Shown here: piece after piece, positions 35,402 through 46,921 of the stretch
Position numbering within the stretch: the stretch's first letter is position 1
Layout of the letters: the number at the start of each line of letters is the position of its first letter
Assembly: GCA_008638375.1 (NCBI GenBank)
Contig: VIRR01000549.1
Coordinates: forward strand, 202,668-266,667
Direction: 5' to 3'
From: Nyssa sinensis
Lineage: Eukaryota; Streptophyta; Magnoliopsida; Cornales; Nyssaceae
Length of the DNA stretch: 64,000 bases
Made by a program: the position numbers and the translations under genes
Notes under the pieces: model-generated
The model's input: the letters and a program-made list of their open reading frames with translations, nothing else
Databases searched by the model: none
Told to the model about the DNA's origin: nothing

Positions 35402-36460
35402 TTAAAAAGCTTTCTCACACTCTTCCGTCCACTGTAGAGCTTTGTTGCCCTTTAGAGCTTCGAAGAAAGGTAGGCAGCGATCAGTGGATTTGGAGATAAA
35501 TCTGCTTAGTGCCGTAATCCTGCCATTTAGCACCTGAATGTCTTTTTTGGTTTTTGGTGACTTCAATCCAATCAGAGCTTGGATTTGAGTGGGGTCTGCT
35601 TCGATACCCCTCTGAGAGACAATGTATCTCAAGAATTTTCCCTTCGTCACCCCGAAGGTATATTTCGAGGGGTTGAGCTTCATCTTGTGCTGTCTTAGGA
35701 TATCGAAGGTTTGGGCTAAGTGCTGGAGGTGACTACCTTTCTGTAAACTTTTGACTAGCATATCATCAATGTATACCTCCATGGTATTGCCGAGCAACAG
35801 GCTGAACATTTTGTTCACCAACCGCTGATATGTGGCTCCAGCGTTCTTCAGACCGAAAGGCATTACTCTATAGCAGTAGAGACTTCGTTCGGTTATAAAG
35901 GCTGTCTTCTCCTGGTCTAGAGGGTACATCTGAATTCGGTTATACCCAGAATAGGCATCCATAAAGCTCATGAGCTTGTGCCCCGCGGTGGCGTCAATTA
36001 GTTGATCTATCCTTAGCAATGGAAAGTTGTCTTTGGGGCACGCCTTATTGAGGTCTGTATAATCAACGCAGACCCTCCACTTGCCATTTTTCTTCTTGAC
36101 CAGGACGGTGTTGGCCAGCCACTCGGGGTAGAACACTTCTCGTATCATCTTGGCTTCAAGTAGCCTCTGGACTTCTTCATTTATAATCCGATGCCACTTT
36201 AGAGCAACCGGCCTTCTCTTCTGTCTGGCTGGTGGGTGATTTGGATCCACCATCAGCTTGTGAGTTATAAGGTTAGGATCTATACCTTCCATATCTTTGG
36301 TTTCCCAAGCAAACATAAAGAGGTTGTCTTTCAGAAACCTGACTATCTTCTCCTACTTGGTGTGTGTCAGATCTAGGCCGATGTACAAATAACGCCCCTC
36401 CGATTCAGAATTGACCAACACTTTGATGGGCTCGCCAATGGGCTTGGCTCAGCTGTCCCG
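35402..36460 (-). pseudogene. Tat1 reverse transcriptase
   Basis: Reading down from about 36460: a linker with GEPIKVLVNSESEGRYLYIG, then the RT fingers (VLVKKKNGKWRVCVDYTDLN), the first catalytic Asp in MSFMDAYSGYN, the palm motif VMPFGLKNAGATYQRL, and the active site VYIDDMLV at about 35761-35784. The thumb and connection end at a TAA (35402-35404) just before ELKEYL. An extra TAG lies upstream near 36352 (LTHTK-stop-EKIV). It is in a different frame from gag and protease. The active site is intact, the reading frame is not. Confidence 0.92.
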
Positions 36461-36660
36461 TCCCCTTGGGCTCAGGGGTTCTTCGATACTGGATGGGCAA
36501 CCTTCCTCCTAAGGAGTGTGGGGGAGAACCGCATCAGCATAGTCTCGAGTATACTGTAATTGCTATTTGGCAGTCCTCTTCATGGGTGCAATGGCATGGC
36601 ACTCCCTGGAGGTCGGCTGACACCCTCTGACAAAGTGAACGTTCTGATTGTAGACATACT

Positions 36661-37245
36661 TCAGACATTGATGGAGGGTCGAGGTGACTGCCCTATCTGG
36701 TACAACCATGGTCTCCCAATTATGACGTTGTAGGGAGACTTCATATTCAACACCATGTATTCTGAGATGGTGGTCTTCTGCCCTTCTCCTTCTCCTACAG
36801 TAGTAAGGAGGTCGATTCTTCCCAATGGGGTACTGAGGTTGCCATTAAAGGCTACCATTACGGTCGTAGTAGGCTTGATGTTGTGGTGGTCAATCTTCAT
36901 ATGTTCGAGTGGCTCATAGAACATTATATTCACAGAGCTGCCGGTGTCAACTAGGACTCTTCTGATCTCGAAGTTGACAATATTGAGGGTGATGACTAGG
37001 GCATCGCTGTGAGGACAGTGTACCCCGGCCAGGTCCTGCTCTGTGAATTGAATCTCTGGCTCTGGCTTGAGCCTTTTTTCAACGCTGGAGATCTGCAACA
37101 CGTCTGGGGCAGCCCTGGCCTCCCAAGCGTATCTCTTTCTCGCCCTGTTTGACATTCCTGTAATTGGGGAGTCAGCATGGAGGACGTATATGACATGGTT
37201 GTTCTGCCTCTGAGGCTCGTTTCGTCCTTCCTTCTACTCTTGTCT
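36661..37245 (-). pseudogene. Tat1 aspartic protease
   Basis: It continues the gag frame after a TAG at 37246-37248. The catalytic motif VLVDTGSSVN is at about 36955 and the second conserved block NVIIGRPWL at about 36710. After that the frame shifts near 36690: the terminal TLHQCLKYV segment is read in another frame. 36461-36660 is degraded linker towards RT. Role in the family: cleavage of the Gag-Pol polyprotein. Confidence 0.88.
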
Positions 37246-38928
37246 CTATTCGGGCCTCTGCTGTGGCCGTTGTTGAGGCTTGCCTTCTTGGGGGTTCTGC
37301 CTTCCGTCCTGCTTGACGAACTCCCGAAGACGTCCTTTCTTTATGAGTTGCTCAATCTCATATCGAAGGGTCCTGTATGAGTTAGTCGTATGTCCATGAT
37401 CTTTATGAAAATTACAATACTTACTTTGGTCCCGAAGGTTGGGATCTCCTTTGATTGGTTCTGGCCATCTCAAGTTTTCCCGATCTCGAATCTGCCAGAG
37501 TACCTGGTTCGGTGTAGTGTTCAAAGAAGTAAAGTTAGTGAACTCCCTTGGTCCGGAGTTATAAATAGCCCTAAGTGTTGTTCTCTTTTCTGGACTCCTG
37601 GCCCTCTTCTTGCTAGAGTCTCTTCTGTGGTCCTCCTTCTTGTGATCCTCCCTCTTCGGGTTATCCTTTTGGTTCTGCTCTTTGCTCTTCTGGGATGTGT
37701 GGTTGGCTTCTTCCAAGTTGATGTACTTCCTGGCCCAATCCATTAATGCCGCCATGTCGGTAGGAGGGCTTTTGGTCAATGAATCTCTGAAGCCACCGTG
37801 AGCAAGTCCAGCAGTTAGGGCAGCTACAAGGAATCTTGGGCTGCAGTCGGTGATCTCCGTCAGTTCTGCATTAAAACGCGCAATGTAGGCTCTGAGAGAC
37901 TCTTTCTTAGTCTGCTTGACATTTAACAGGAATTCCGGTCCCCTTCTGAGCCTTCTGCTAGTCATAAATCTGTCCAAGAATTGCCTACCGAGCTCATAGA
38001 AGCCGTTAATTGAGTTCGGAGGGAGGTGGTGGAACCATTTCAGAGCAGTTCCCTTTAAGTTGGTAATGAACGTTCGGCACATAAAAGCATCAGAGGCCCC
38101 ATGAAGGGCCATCGTATGCTGGTAGTGAGAGAGATGGTCTCCTGGATCTCCAGTCCCATCGTATAGGGTGAACTTTGGCACTATGAATTTCCTGGGCCTT
38201 TCTTCTGACATGATGGCGTGAGTGAATGGAGTGGCAAGTCTTCCAAGCAGCCTGGCCAACTCATCCTACTCTGGAGGGTTCTGGACACCTCTCAAAGCAA
38301 TTGTTCGGTCCATAGATTCGGCAATTTCTTCTACCCTTCGTGGGTCTCTGAACCGGACCTCTTGTGAACCTTGTCTCACAGCTTCGGCTTTAGGGTAGTC
38401 GGGCTGAGTACGCCTTTCAGACGGAAGCGAGTTCCGAACTGAAGGGACTGGTGCTGCTTGGAAATGAGGCTCCTGTGGAGCCGGAGGTGCTCCCGAAGCC
38501 CTTGGAGTTGGGGCTCTAGTAGTGCTCCGGTAATGGACGTCAGAGACGAAGGCTGATGTTCCCCAGCCTGGGGCTGCTGACGACTGGGGATCTCTACCAA
38601 TGCGAGCAACACCCTGGGGGTGCCCGGGCTGGTTATTTGGAGCCTGCTCATGGGGCTCTTCATTCTCAGTGATAATAGGGGGTTGTGCTCCCACAGTAAT
38701 GTTGATCGGCGGATTATGAGGGTTCGTCCCTTGATTCTGTGTGAGCGTTGCCAGTGTTCTAGTTATGGCAAGCAACTGTTCCTGCACCAGTTCATTGTGT
38801 CGTTTGATTGATTCGTTCTCTTGTCGCATGGGATCAACCCTTGACCCCCTTGTTCGTGGAGCAGGCGACCGACATTGAGAGCTTTGCGAATTCTGAGCAT
38901 TCTGTCGCGGTCGGAGATTTGGGGCCAT
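37246..38928 (-). pseudogene. Tat1 gag
   Basis: ATG at 38928 (MAPNLRPRQ), the first ATG after the PBS region apart from one 14 codons upstream. The N-terminal third is Pro/Gln/Ser-rich and low-complexity. An in-frame TAG at 38266-38268 splits it. The retrotransposon-gag domain follows (PKFTLYDGTGDPGDHLSHYQ, ALKWFHHLPP, FNAELTEITD). Near the C-terminus the knuckle reads YCNFHKDHGHTTNSYR, with Tyr where the family has the last zinc-binding Cys. A Lys/Arg-rich segment and a Pro/Gln tail end at TAG 37246. It forms the nucleocapsid core in active elements. Confidence 0.9.
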
Positions 38929-38987
38929 GGTTTTTCGGTGAGGAAAAAGATAAGTTTGTAAATAGAGCACTTGGAGATTAGTCGATT

Positions 38988-39005
38988 CCCACAGATGGTG
39001 CCAAA
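38988..39005 (-). other. Tat1 primer-binding site
   Basis: Minus strand TTTGGCACCATCTGTGGG begins one base after the 5' LTR end (GCATCA). It resembles the TTTGGCGCCGTCTGTGGG type of primer site seen in this group, with CG to CA changes. Confidence 0.8.
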
Positions 39006-39006
39006 C

Positions 39007-39700
39007 TGATGCTGCACTTTTCGACTCGCAATAAATCTGGGCTCCGTGACCTGTAGAACACTCAAAAAGGGGATCAGAGGACCACCGGACTGGCTCCGGT
39101 GGTAGCCGCTCCGATGCTTAAGTAAGTAAATGGAATTGTAAAGACTGTATTGAAAGCCAAAGAATGAGCATAAAAATAAAGCGTACCTTTAGGGTTTAAT
39201 TTATAGACCGTGGCCTTCCTAAGTTGATTAGGATTCGGAGCCATGAATATAGGGATTTGATCATCGGAGATTGCAGTTACCTTGTGGAGTATTGTGTCGT
39301 AGATGGAGATGATCATAAATAGTAGTTTCCTTATTGAAGACTGTTTTCGTGTATGAAGACTGTTTCCGTGTTTGAAGACTATTTCCTTATTCCCTGCTCG
39401 GCAGTTGTTTAAAGAAACCATAAGGTCGGAATCATCCAAAACACTGAGTGAATATTACAAAGATGAAGGTCTGGAGGATATGTGCAAGGGAATGCCTTGG
39501 AGGCTCCGCCTGCCCTGTATGACCGAGTTTATTGGCTCTGTAAGATATGTATATGAGAATGCTCTGAAAGCTGTGATTGCTCTGTATAACTGAGTTTATC
39601 GGTTCTGTATGATATGTATATGAGAATGCTCTGAAGGCTGTGACTGCTCTGTAAGTACACGTGTCTCAAGGTGATTGGTGTGTCTGTTTGTGGTTTATTA
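39007..39700 (-). repeat. Tat1 5' LTR (694 bp)
   Basis: Longer than the 3' LTR mainly because a 19-bp unit (tgaagactgtttccgtg-like) occurs three times in tandem (39335-39391) against once at 27897-28552. The outer end is TTTATTA instead of TATATCA, so the terminal CA has mutated. Confidence 0.92.
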
Positions 39701-39705
39701 ATATT

Positions 39706-40489
39706 GACGTTATGAAAATTGGTTGGAATATCAACAAGTTCGTGTCTCCAACCACCTAAACTCTCTCTCTTTATACATAAAAATGTATATATATGCATGT
39801 ATTTATTTGGGACAAACACAGATGGAGCCTACCATTCAATCAAAGAACATAGTGAAGCCACAAGATTTCATACCTATTTCACAATACCATTCAATCAAAG
39901 AACATTGTGAAACCACAAGATTTCATACCTATTTCACAATATGCCGATTGATTGGTGTTTTCGTTAGGAGAGAAGTAGGTCTTCACAACTTTGTAGAGCA
40001 GAAACATGATTTGGGAGATTCTTATAATAACAAAAGAATTGAACAATGCAAAAATTAGCTACCAGAAATGCATATGCCCCTTTATGCAGCCAACACACCT
40101 ATTCATGCATATGATACTATCAAGGTTTCGCTATAGTATTCTCTAGATATATTTTTATAAGAAGAGTACATAGCTAACTGTACATTCTCCAAAAAGGTTC
40201 CTATCACATTTGGGACCTGAAATTCCAATGAAAATGTGTTATATATAATAAAAAATATAGATTCATTTGGGCTCAATAAAAATGTGTTTTGACATACTTT
40301 TGGCAAGAAATTTGTTTTTACAAAAACATGTAAACCACAAATTACAGCAAAGTAGAAAGATTTACAGCAATGGAGGCAAACAAATCACATCTACTTAAAG
40401 AATTGAAATAAATCTATAGATCACTTCTTGGTTGGTTTGGATTACCCATTCCCACACCTAATCCAATTTGCCTTCAAGACAGACAGCAT
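39706..40489. other. Spacer between Tat1 and the Tat2 fragment
   Basis: No gene recognised. It contains a 55-bp tandem duplication (39831-39940; unit begins accattcaatcaaagaacat). Confidence 0.6.
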
Positions 40490-40492
40490 CTG

Positions 40493-40708
40493 TTAGGAAG
40501 GCTTGCCAGAGGCCTCCCCTACTCTATTCTTAGGTTCGATAAATACATCTACGATCCTAACTCCGAGACTAGAGAGGGACCCTACTGACCTATTTCTGGT
40601 ACCATCGGAGTAACTACTACCTACAATATGAACTTGGGATGGCACAATTGTCTCCGAAGAGCTTCTTGTGCCATAACCAGTGCCCGACATTGCGTCTGAG
40701 GCCGACAT
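40493..40708 (-). pseudogene. Tat2 antisense gene, N-terminal fragment
   Basis: From ATG 40708 (or 40690) the minus strand encodes MSASDAMSGTGYG, a Ser-rich stretch and LGVRIVDVFIEPKNRVGEAS, matching the Tat1 antisense protein segment GVRIVDAFDEPPNRAGETS. Similarity ends near 40500 and a stop follows at 40493-40495. Its 5' UTR is cut by the Z' LTR/TRIM insertion between 40806 and 45697. Only the N-terminus remains. Confidence 0.75.
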
Positions 40709-40806
40709 GAAGCCAAAGGGAAAAAGAAAAGAACAGCAATAGAAGAAGAGGAAGTAAATGGAAAGGAAAATGAGAAGGGGAAAGGTGAATCGAATTTGAA
40801 GCACGA

Positions 40807-43800
40807 TGTCACGACCCGAAACCCACCCTACGCGGATCTCGCATCGCGACCGCCACCCTCGGGCCCGAGGACCTTAGGGCGAAGGCTCACATAAGCAGCG
40901 GTATCGAATAGATGTGCGACATGTGATTGCGGAAGCGTGAAAAAAATTTTCTTTTCTTTTCTTATTGTTAAATTACGCACATCCGTCCGATACTGCCACT
41001 CTTTATATAGCATACATGATTTAACATTCAGAGTATAACTAAAAGTTTAAAGACTTCATAAATACAATACTTGTTCAGTTGCCCCATGGGGCTTATATAT
41101 AACAGTGTACCCATCTTCTAATACAAAATATACTAATAATGTTCACAAGTTTCCTAAAGAAACTACTTAACATGTCTTCCCAAAAATGGCAGATTCTTCA
41201 TCATCGTCTTCTAATCAAAATTGCCCTCAATCACCTAAAAGGGGGATCCGAACAAAGTCCGGGTAAGCTAATCTAAGCTTGTGAGCAATTCCAGTATTCG
41301 TCATGGGGTTTCAATTAGCAGTGGTTTTTAGTGCATAAGAGTTTGTAAAACATTCACTGCTAATTGTTCGTATACTTGAACATAGAACATATGCATTTCT
41401 TAAAACAAATAGCTTTGAAACATTTAAAATATTCAAACTAAACTCGTACTTCGTCAAATAGAGTATATAACTCAAAACATATGCATTTCATATAATAGAT
41501 AGCTTTGAAACATTTAAGTATTCAGGCTGTACTTATACATATGAACTTCAAAACATATAACATAACATATATTCTTTAAATAGAGTATATAAAACTCAAA
41601 CATATGCATAGTGAAAATGAGGGTAAAAACCTGCTTCCATTTTCAAACTCATTTGTCATCTTATCACTTTCATTAGTGGAATCCGTTTTGAACCGGACTC
41701 CCATTTTACGTATAAATGAAGATATCTTATGCCTGAGGGATTAGATCCTGCTACCTGGCATTTTATAGGGCAATTGAATTCCGGAGAACCCAAAATCCTG
41801 CCTATTTTACAAGGCAGTTGAAAACTCAGAATCCTGTCTAAGTGCTTATGCACCATTCATCTTGTATTTAAAATACATTTAACATATGAGTATGTCAAAT
41901 AGATATTTCTCGTGAGTACTTTAAAACATAACATTCATAACCTCGTGATAAACATCCGTATACTTGAATAGGCAAACTCAGAATATTTAACAAGATTTGT
42001 ATTTTAACTTAGACATGCTGAAAACATATTTTTAAGAAAACTGTAAAGAAAGCATTTACTGAGCATGTCACAATAGGGTTTATAAGAACATAATAATTTA
42101 AAACTGAAATCATGAAATATACTGGATTTGGAATTCAAATGCTTCGTATCTTTTGAACTTAAAACCTTTTCAAATCTATGGAGTTAAATCTCCACTTCAA
42201 ATACAGGGTTACTCACCTTATACTCTTGGGTCGGCGCTATTGACGTGCCTTCCCCTTTCCCTTTTTCCTCAACCTAAAATAGTTTAGGAGGATTTCATAA
42301 ACTTCATATACATTTAAATCAACTCGGGATTTAGACCTATCCTTAGACCGTGTAGGCCTAACAAGGATTCAACCTAACTATAATTATATCATGTATTTTA
42401 ATGATAAATAAATCTTACCGCTGGATCCATTCATTCAGGGTTTCTGTATTTTCTTGTTTCCTAATTTTTTCTTCTGCCAACATTTCCTTCGTAGGGGTCT
42501 TGTATATAAAAGGTCTTACCGAAACAACTTCGGTATTCTTGGCAATCCTGATATGTCTCTAGACCACCTTGAGTTGCCATAACAGTTCTCTCATAAAGCG
42601 TTGTTGTTTCTCATCAGTGGCTCTTTGAGCCTTTGTCATGATTGTAAATTTCTCTTGTTTCTTATCCATTCTTGCTTACTTGTATTCTTTTCCTAAAACA
42701 CAAATTTAATGTGTTAGGAAAATAATTTTATTTACTTTACATGTTTACGTGTCGTGTCTTTTCGTATCTTATTTCCTTGTATATGCCTTAGTTTAGTACT
42801 TCGGCGATACTCTAGTTTATAGTCATCTAACAGATGCTATTCATCAAATTTTATGTCTTTTTATTTTAGACATTTCTTTTAGTCGAATAGACTCTACCAT
42901 TGAGTTCGGAACGTCGAAGAAAGTCGGTTTAGGCTTTCCTAACATTTAATTTAGACTGTTATAGGTAAAAGGACAAAATGGTCATTTTTTATTTTACGTG
43001 TCTCATTTTTTTGTACTTCGTTTCGTAATTTGGACTCCATTATTGAGTCCGGAATGTCAAAGAAAGTCAATTTAGACCTTCCTTGGTTTTAATTTGGCTT
43101 TTGAGGTACTAGGGGTAATTTGGTCATTTTACCCCTTTACGTGTCTTTATGTTCGGGACCTTATCTCGTGTCGTGGACCTCACCATTGGACTCAGAAGGT
43201 CCGAGATAGTAAGAATACACTAATAACTTGTTAATTTTGGACAAGGGGTATTTTGGTTATTTATCCCTTTACGTGTCTTTATTTTTCGGGTTCCGTCTCG
43301 TAAAATGGGCCAGACCATTGGCTTCAGAATATCCAAAATAGTAAGCATACACTATTCATACGTTTAATTTGAACTTCATTTGCTTCATATATGACCTAGG
43401 GGTAAAATAGTAATTTTATTTTATTTATTAAATAATTAAGTTAATTATTTAATTACTTTTCCAGGGCGTAATTGTACAATTTTTCCAAAAATTAGGCCAC
43501 AGTATAAATCAGTAAAACAGTTGGGGTCAAAATCTAATTTCCATAAGTTTCGGTCTGAACTAGTTGGTTCAGTTGGGATTTAAGTGAACCGGTCCGGTCT
43601 CCCATTGAACCAACCGGTTTAGCCGGTTTGTCACGAAATGCTGACGTCATGATGACGTCAGCCCTAATGTTTTAAAATTTTAAAACCTAAGGCAAAACGA
43701 CATCGTCCTACTTACCCATTTTATGCGATGGGTCGGGTTCCGACCCAAACCCAATTTGACCCGTTTTGACCGGAACCGTCACTATTCATCTTCTTCTTCC

Positions 43801-45265
43801 TTTCTTCCCCTACGTTGCCCTAGTTGCAGGTTTTCATTTCTTTTATTTTTTTGAATTTAGGCTCACTGTTTTCATTGTAAATCACTTCTAGAGTGTCACC
43901 AATTAGTTTGGCATTCATTTTTGGCTCAAAAACTCGGTCATGTGTTCGGTTTAGGATGTGATAATCCAACCTGTAAACCCACGGCTCATGCTTATTTCTT
44001 GATCATTTTTCATGGGGTTTAGCTTGTTTTGATCCCCTATTCATGGGAATTTAGTTTTCGTTCATAAAGGTAGGTTTAGAAGCAAGTTTGTGAGATTTGT
44101 TTTGGAAACCTGTACCTACAACTCACCATATAGGGTTCATTTCTTTTGATTTTTGATGCGTATAAGTGTTTTCATGATGCTTGTGAGACCTACTTGAAGC
44201 CTTGATACACTAAAAATGGTTTAGAAGAAGTCGGTTCAGACCTGCTATGAGCAAGGTCTTCAATGGCAACTGTTCATGGGTTACGTAATTTTAGGTGTTT
44301 TAAAAGCCTAATTTCATGTTTAAACTTGTGTAAACATAATCTACATGTCATATATATAAATTTAAGGCTTAAAAACAGTTCATGCATAGAGAATTTCTAG
44401 AGAGAGAAATAAGAATGTTTTCATGGGTTTACCTTTTTAAGCTAGTTTTTCCCTCTCTTCTACCTCTAAATCTCTTCCTTAGCTCCTTAGCTCCTTTCTG
44501 GTTTCTTTCGTAAGAAGCAAACATGCTTTGCATGCTTTGTTTTTAAGAGAAGCAACTGACAATTCTCTCTCCTCTCTTTCTCTCTCTACACGACCTCAAC
44601 CCTACTCCTACCCCTATTCTTTGCTTCCTTTCTAATCCATTTAATCTCTTTTCTTCCAATTCAGATTTTGCATTTAAAGTTTGGTTGAGATTTGTGTATA
44701 TATATATATATATATATATTATACTAACACACACATACTAATTCACTCACTTACACACACATGCTAGCATACACTCTAGCTACAGGTCTCCCTTCCCATC
44801 ACCCCTCTCAAATCAGCCCACTTGTGGCTGTATTTATGTATATGTTGATATTTGAATATATATACATACATACAATATAACACACACACCAACTTACATG
44901 TGAACACACACACACAACTTACATGTGAACACACACACACAACCGGCCTTCTCACACACATACACCTACACACACACTACTGTTCACATATATACATATA
45001 TATATATATATATATTTATTTCATTTATGCATATGTACATGCATGCATACTTGGTTACATATACATATACACATTACACCTTCCATGTAGTCTAATGTGT
45101 GTTTAAATTATTTAATTATAATTAAAACTAATTATTTCATATAAACAAATAAATAATTATTTATTTAATTAATTATTCTCTTTGAGTGTAAATATTTTTA
45201 CACTAATTTTCTTTAATCTCGTAATACGTGTCATATGACCCAGTATCCTGGGTCGGAATATTACA
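40807..45265 (-). mobile_element. LTR Z' (about 4.46 kb, minus orientation), probable solo LTR
   Basis: Plus-strand start TGTCACGACCCG and end GGAATATTACA give TGTAATATTCCG...GGGTCGTGACA in its own sense. The end is related to LTR Z (both have ATCCGCGTAGGGTGGG before GTGACA). Left flank cacga (40802-40806). The matching cacga is not at 45266 but at 45697-45701, after a TRIM. Contents: four GGACTC/GAGTCC-type modules (about 42887, 43030, 43175, 43305), TA/TG-rich stretches near 44700-45010, and leader splice signals on the minus strand (donor at 42418, acceptor 42274-42275, 57-bp exon, donor GTGAGT at 42216, acceptor CTTTTAG at 41235-41236). No ORF of note. Confidence 0.8.
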
Positions 45266-45266
45266 T

Positions 45267-45696
45267 TGAGGTATCCCACATCGCCTGGGGAAGGAAGGGT
45301 AAAGGTATTCATAAGTAAGGATGTTGCTCTCCAATGGTATGAGGCTTTTTGGGATGGGGCAAGCCCACTGCCAAGAACAAAACCGTGAGGGGACCTAAAG
45401 CCCAAAGCGGACAATATCATGCCATGTGGATCAGGCCGTTACAGATGGTATCAAAGCCTGACCCAGCCGGAAGTGTGAGGAACCAGAACCTCGCTGCGGA
45501 CAGCGATCCAAAGGAGGGGAGAGGTATCCCACATCGCTTGGGGAAGGAAGAGTGAAGGTATTCATAAGTAAGGATGCTGCTCTCCAATGGTATGAGGCCT
45601 TTTGGGGTGGGGCAAGCCCACTGCCAAGAACAAAACCGTGAGGGGACCTAAAGCCCAAAGCGGACAATGTCATGCCATGTGGATCAGGCCGTTGCA
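45267..45696 (+). mobile_element. TRIM (miniature LTR retrotransposon, 430 bp)
   Basis: Two 177-bp direct repeats, 45267-45443 and 45520-45696, begin with -GAGGTATCCCACATCGC and end GGCCGTTACA or GGCCGTTGCA. Between them are 76 bp that start with a tRNA-Met-type primer site TGGTATCAAAGCCTGAC (45446-45462) and end with a purine tract AAAGGAGGGGAG before the second repeat. This is the whole layout of a TRIM, with no coding capacity. It abuts the end of LTR Z'. Its own TSD is unclear: the left flank is tacat and the right flank cacga. Confidence 0.88.
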
Positions 45697-45828
45697 CACG
45701 ACCGGAGGAGGGAGCTTCGAATGGTGTTGATCTCTCCGAGCTTTCTGGTCACTCTAACTTAACGGCGGGGAGTCCTTTTGAAGTAGAGAAAATGATAAAG
45801 GGAATGGCGTACATGTATCCCTTCCCCC

Positions 45829-45838
45829 CTTTTTATAG
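45829..45838 (-). promoter_or_regulatory. TATA box of the Tat2 antisense gene
   Basis: Minus strand TATAAAAAGG, downstream of a conserved gtttgggtttttgaggc block (about 45895-45915) that is shared with the Tat1 promoter before 31354. Confidence 0.55.
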
Positions 45839-46043
45839 GTTCGTAAAAGTGGAGGCCCAACTTGTCAAACCGTCACGGCGGTTGAGGCCAATGACGGCCT
45901 CAAAAACCCAAACGATGGCTTGCGCAATAAATGCCGCATCAACGGTCGTCTAGGGAAATGGAAAGACAAGACGCGTGACGTTACGGAAACCCTCAGCCCT
46001 AGTTACGCGTATTGCTAAAACTAAGGTTCAGGGGGAGAGTAGC

Positions 46044-46202
46044 TAATACGCCATAAAGTGACAAACCAATCTCCACATGACACGTGTGCCTATAGAACAG
46101 CTAAAGCTCATCCATTCAGAGCAGGTTTAAACCTATGACCTTCAGAGCTTGTTGATCGGAAGCCCATGCAACCCTCAGACTCACCTCAAGCTCGGAAGGT
46201 GC
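46044..46202 (+). repeat. Tat2 3' LTR, first part
   Basis: It starts TAATACGCC (TG to TA) right after the PPT and aligns with the Tat1 LTR start (ccaatc-cc, gacacgtgt, agaacag). It is interrupted by element Y at ggtgc (46198-46202) and continues at 63655. Confidence 0.8.
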
Positions 46203-46669
46203 TGTAGAGATCCGAAAAAAATGGGGGAAAATTTTTTGTTTTTACCGGTAGGGCATTGTTCTTGCACGGTTTTCCGGTAGGACATTTTTCATGCACGGTT
46301 TTGCTAGTAAAGCATTTTCATGCATTGTTTTCATCGTTTGACATGTTTATAAGCATATTTGGAGTGTGTCATAGAAGAGAAATATGCTTAGAATAATGTG
46401 AGGTATCCGCTGTACAAAAATTATCTAAAACGGAAACGGTTTCCGGAATTGGACAAAAAAGGCACCCGGGTGACCCGGGTGGAACGGGCCTAAACTGACC
46501 TCAAATGAAAATACTTTCTTCTAAGAGTTTTTATTTAAAATAATTTTATGAATATTGGCTAAAACGGAATTTCAATTTGAAGCGTTTAGGAATGAGTTGT
46601 AGAGTAATGGGGTTCATGGCCTCATTAAGGGCAAAATGGTCATTTTTCCTTGCCCCTTTGATTCCCCAC

Positions 46670-46677
46670 TATAAATA
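46670..46677 (+). promoter_or_regulatory. TATA box of the Y 5' LTR
   Basis: TATAAATA in the context ccccactataaatacagc. It is conserved in the 3' LTR at 58144-58151. It would place the transcript start near 46700, leaving a leader of over 2.4 kb inside the LTR. Confidence 0.65.
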
Positions 46678-46921
46678 CAGCTCATCTAGTCTATCCTTAT
46701 CACTTGTACACTCTGAAATTCCAGAAATCTCGTCCATAAAGAGAGGGAGAGAAAAGTCTTAAAATTCTATATTATCAAGCTACCAGAACACGCATTTCGA
46801 GAGGGAATTTGGCCGAACTTCCTTCTGAGAAAGTGTTCAGCTCAACGAGTACTATATACTCATTGAACAGTTTTTCCATCCAAAAAGTACAGCCTTCTCA
46901 GTTTAAGAAAAACTGATTTAG

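Larger units (their letters stand above)
27897..39700 (-). mobile_element. Tat1: full-length Tat-lineage Ty3/gypsy retrotransposon (11.8 kb)
   Basis: LTRs at 27897-28552 and 39007-39700, in the same orientation, bound the element. The target-site duplication atatt (27892-27896 and 39701-39705) is perfect. In sense (minus) order: 5' LTR, PBS-like TTTGGCACCATCTGTGGG, gag, protease, RT, RNase H plus a second archaeal-type RNase H, integrase, a 3' UTR tandem array, an antisense gene region, a G-rich PPT and the 3' LTR. The dual RNase H, long LTR-to-LTR distance, tandem array and antisense Transposase_28-like ORF are hallmarks of the Tat lineage. Several stops and frameshifts make it non-autonomous. 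By eye the two LTRs differ at about 16 sites in the first 340 bp, mostly transitions. Confidence 0.96.
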
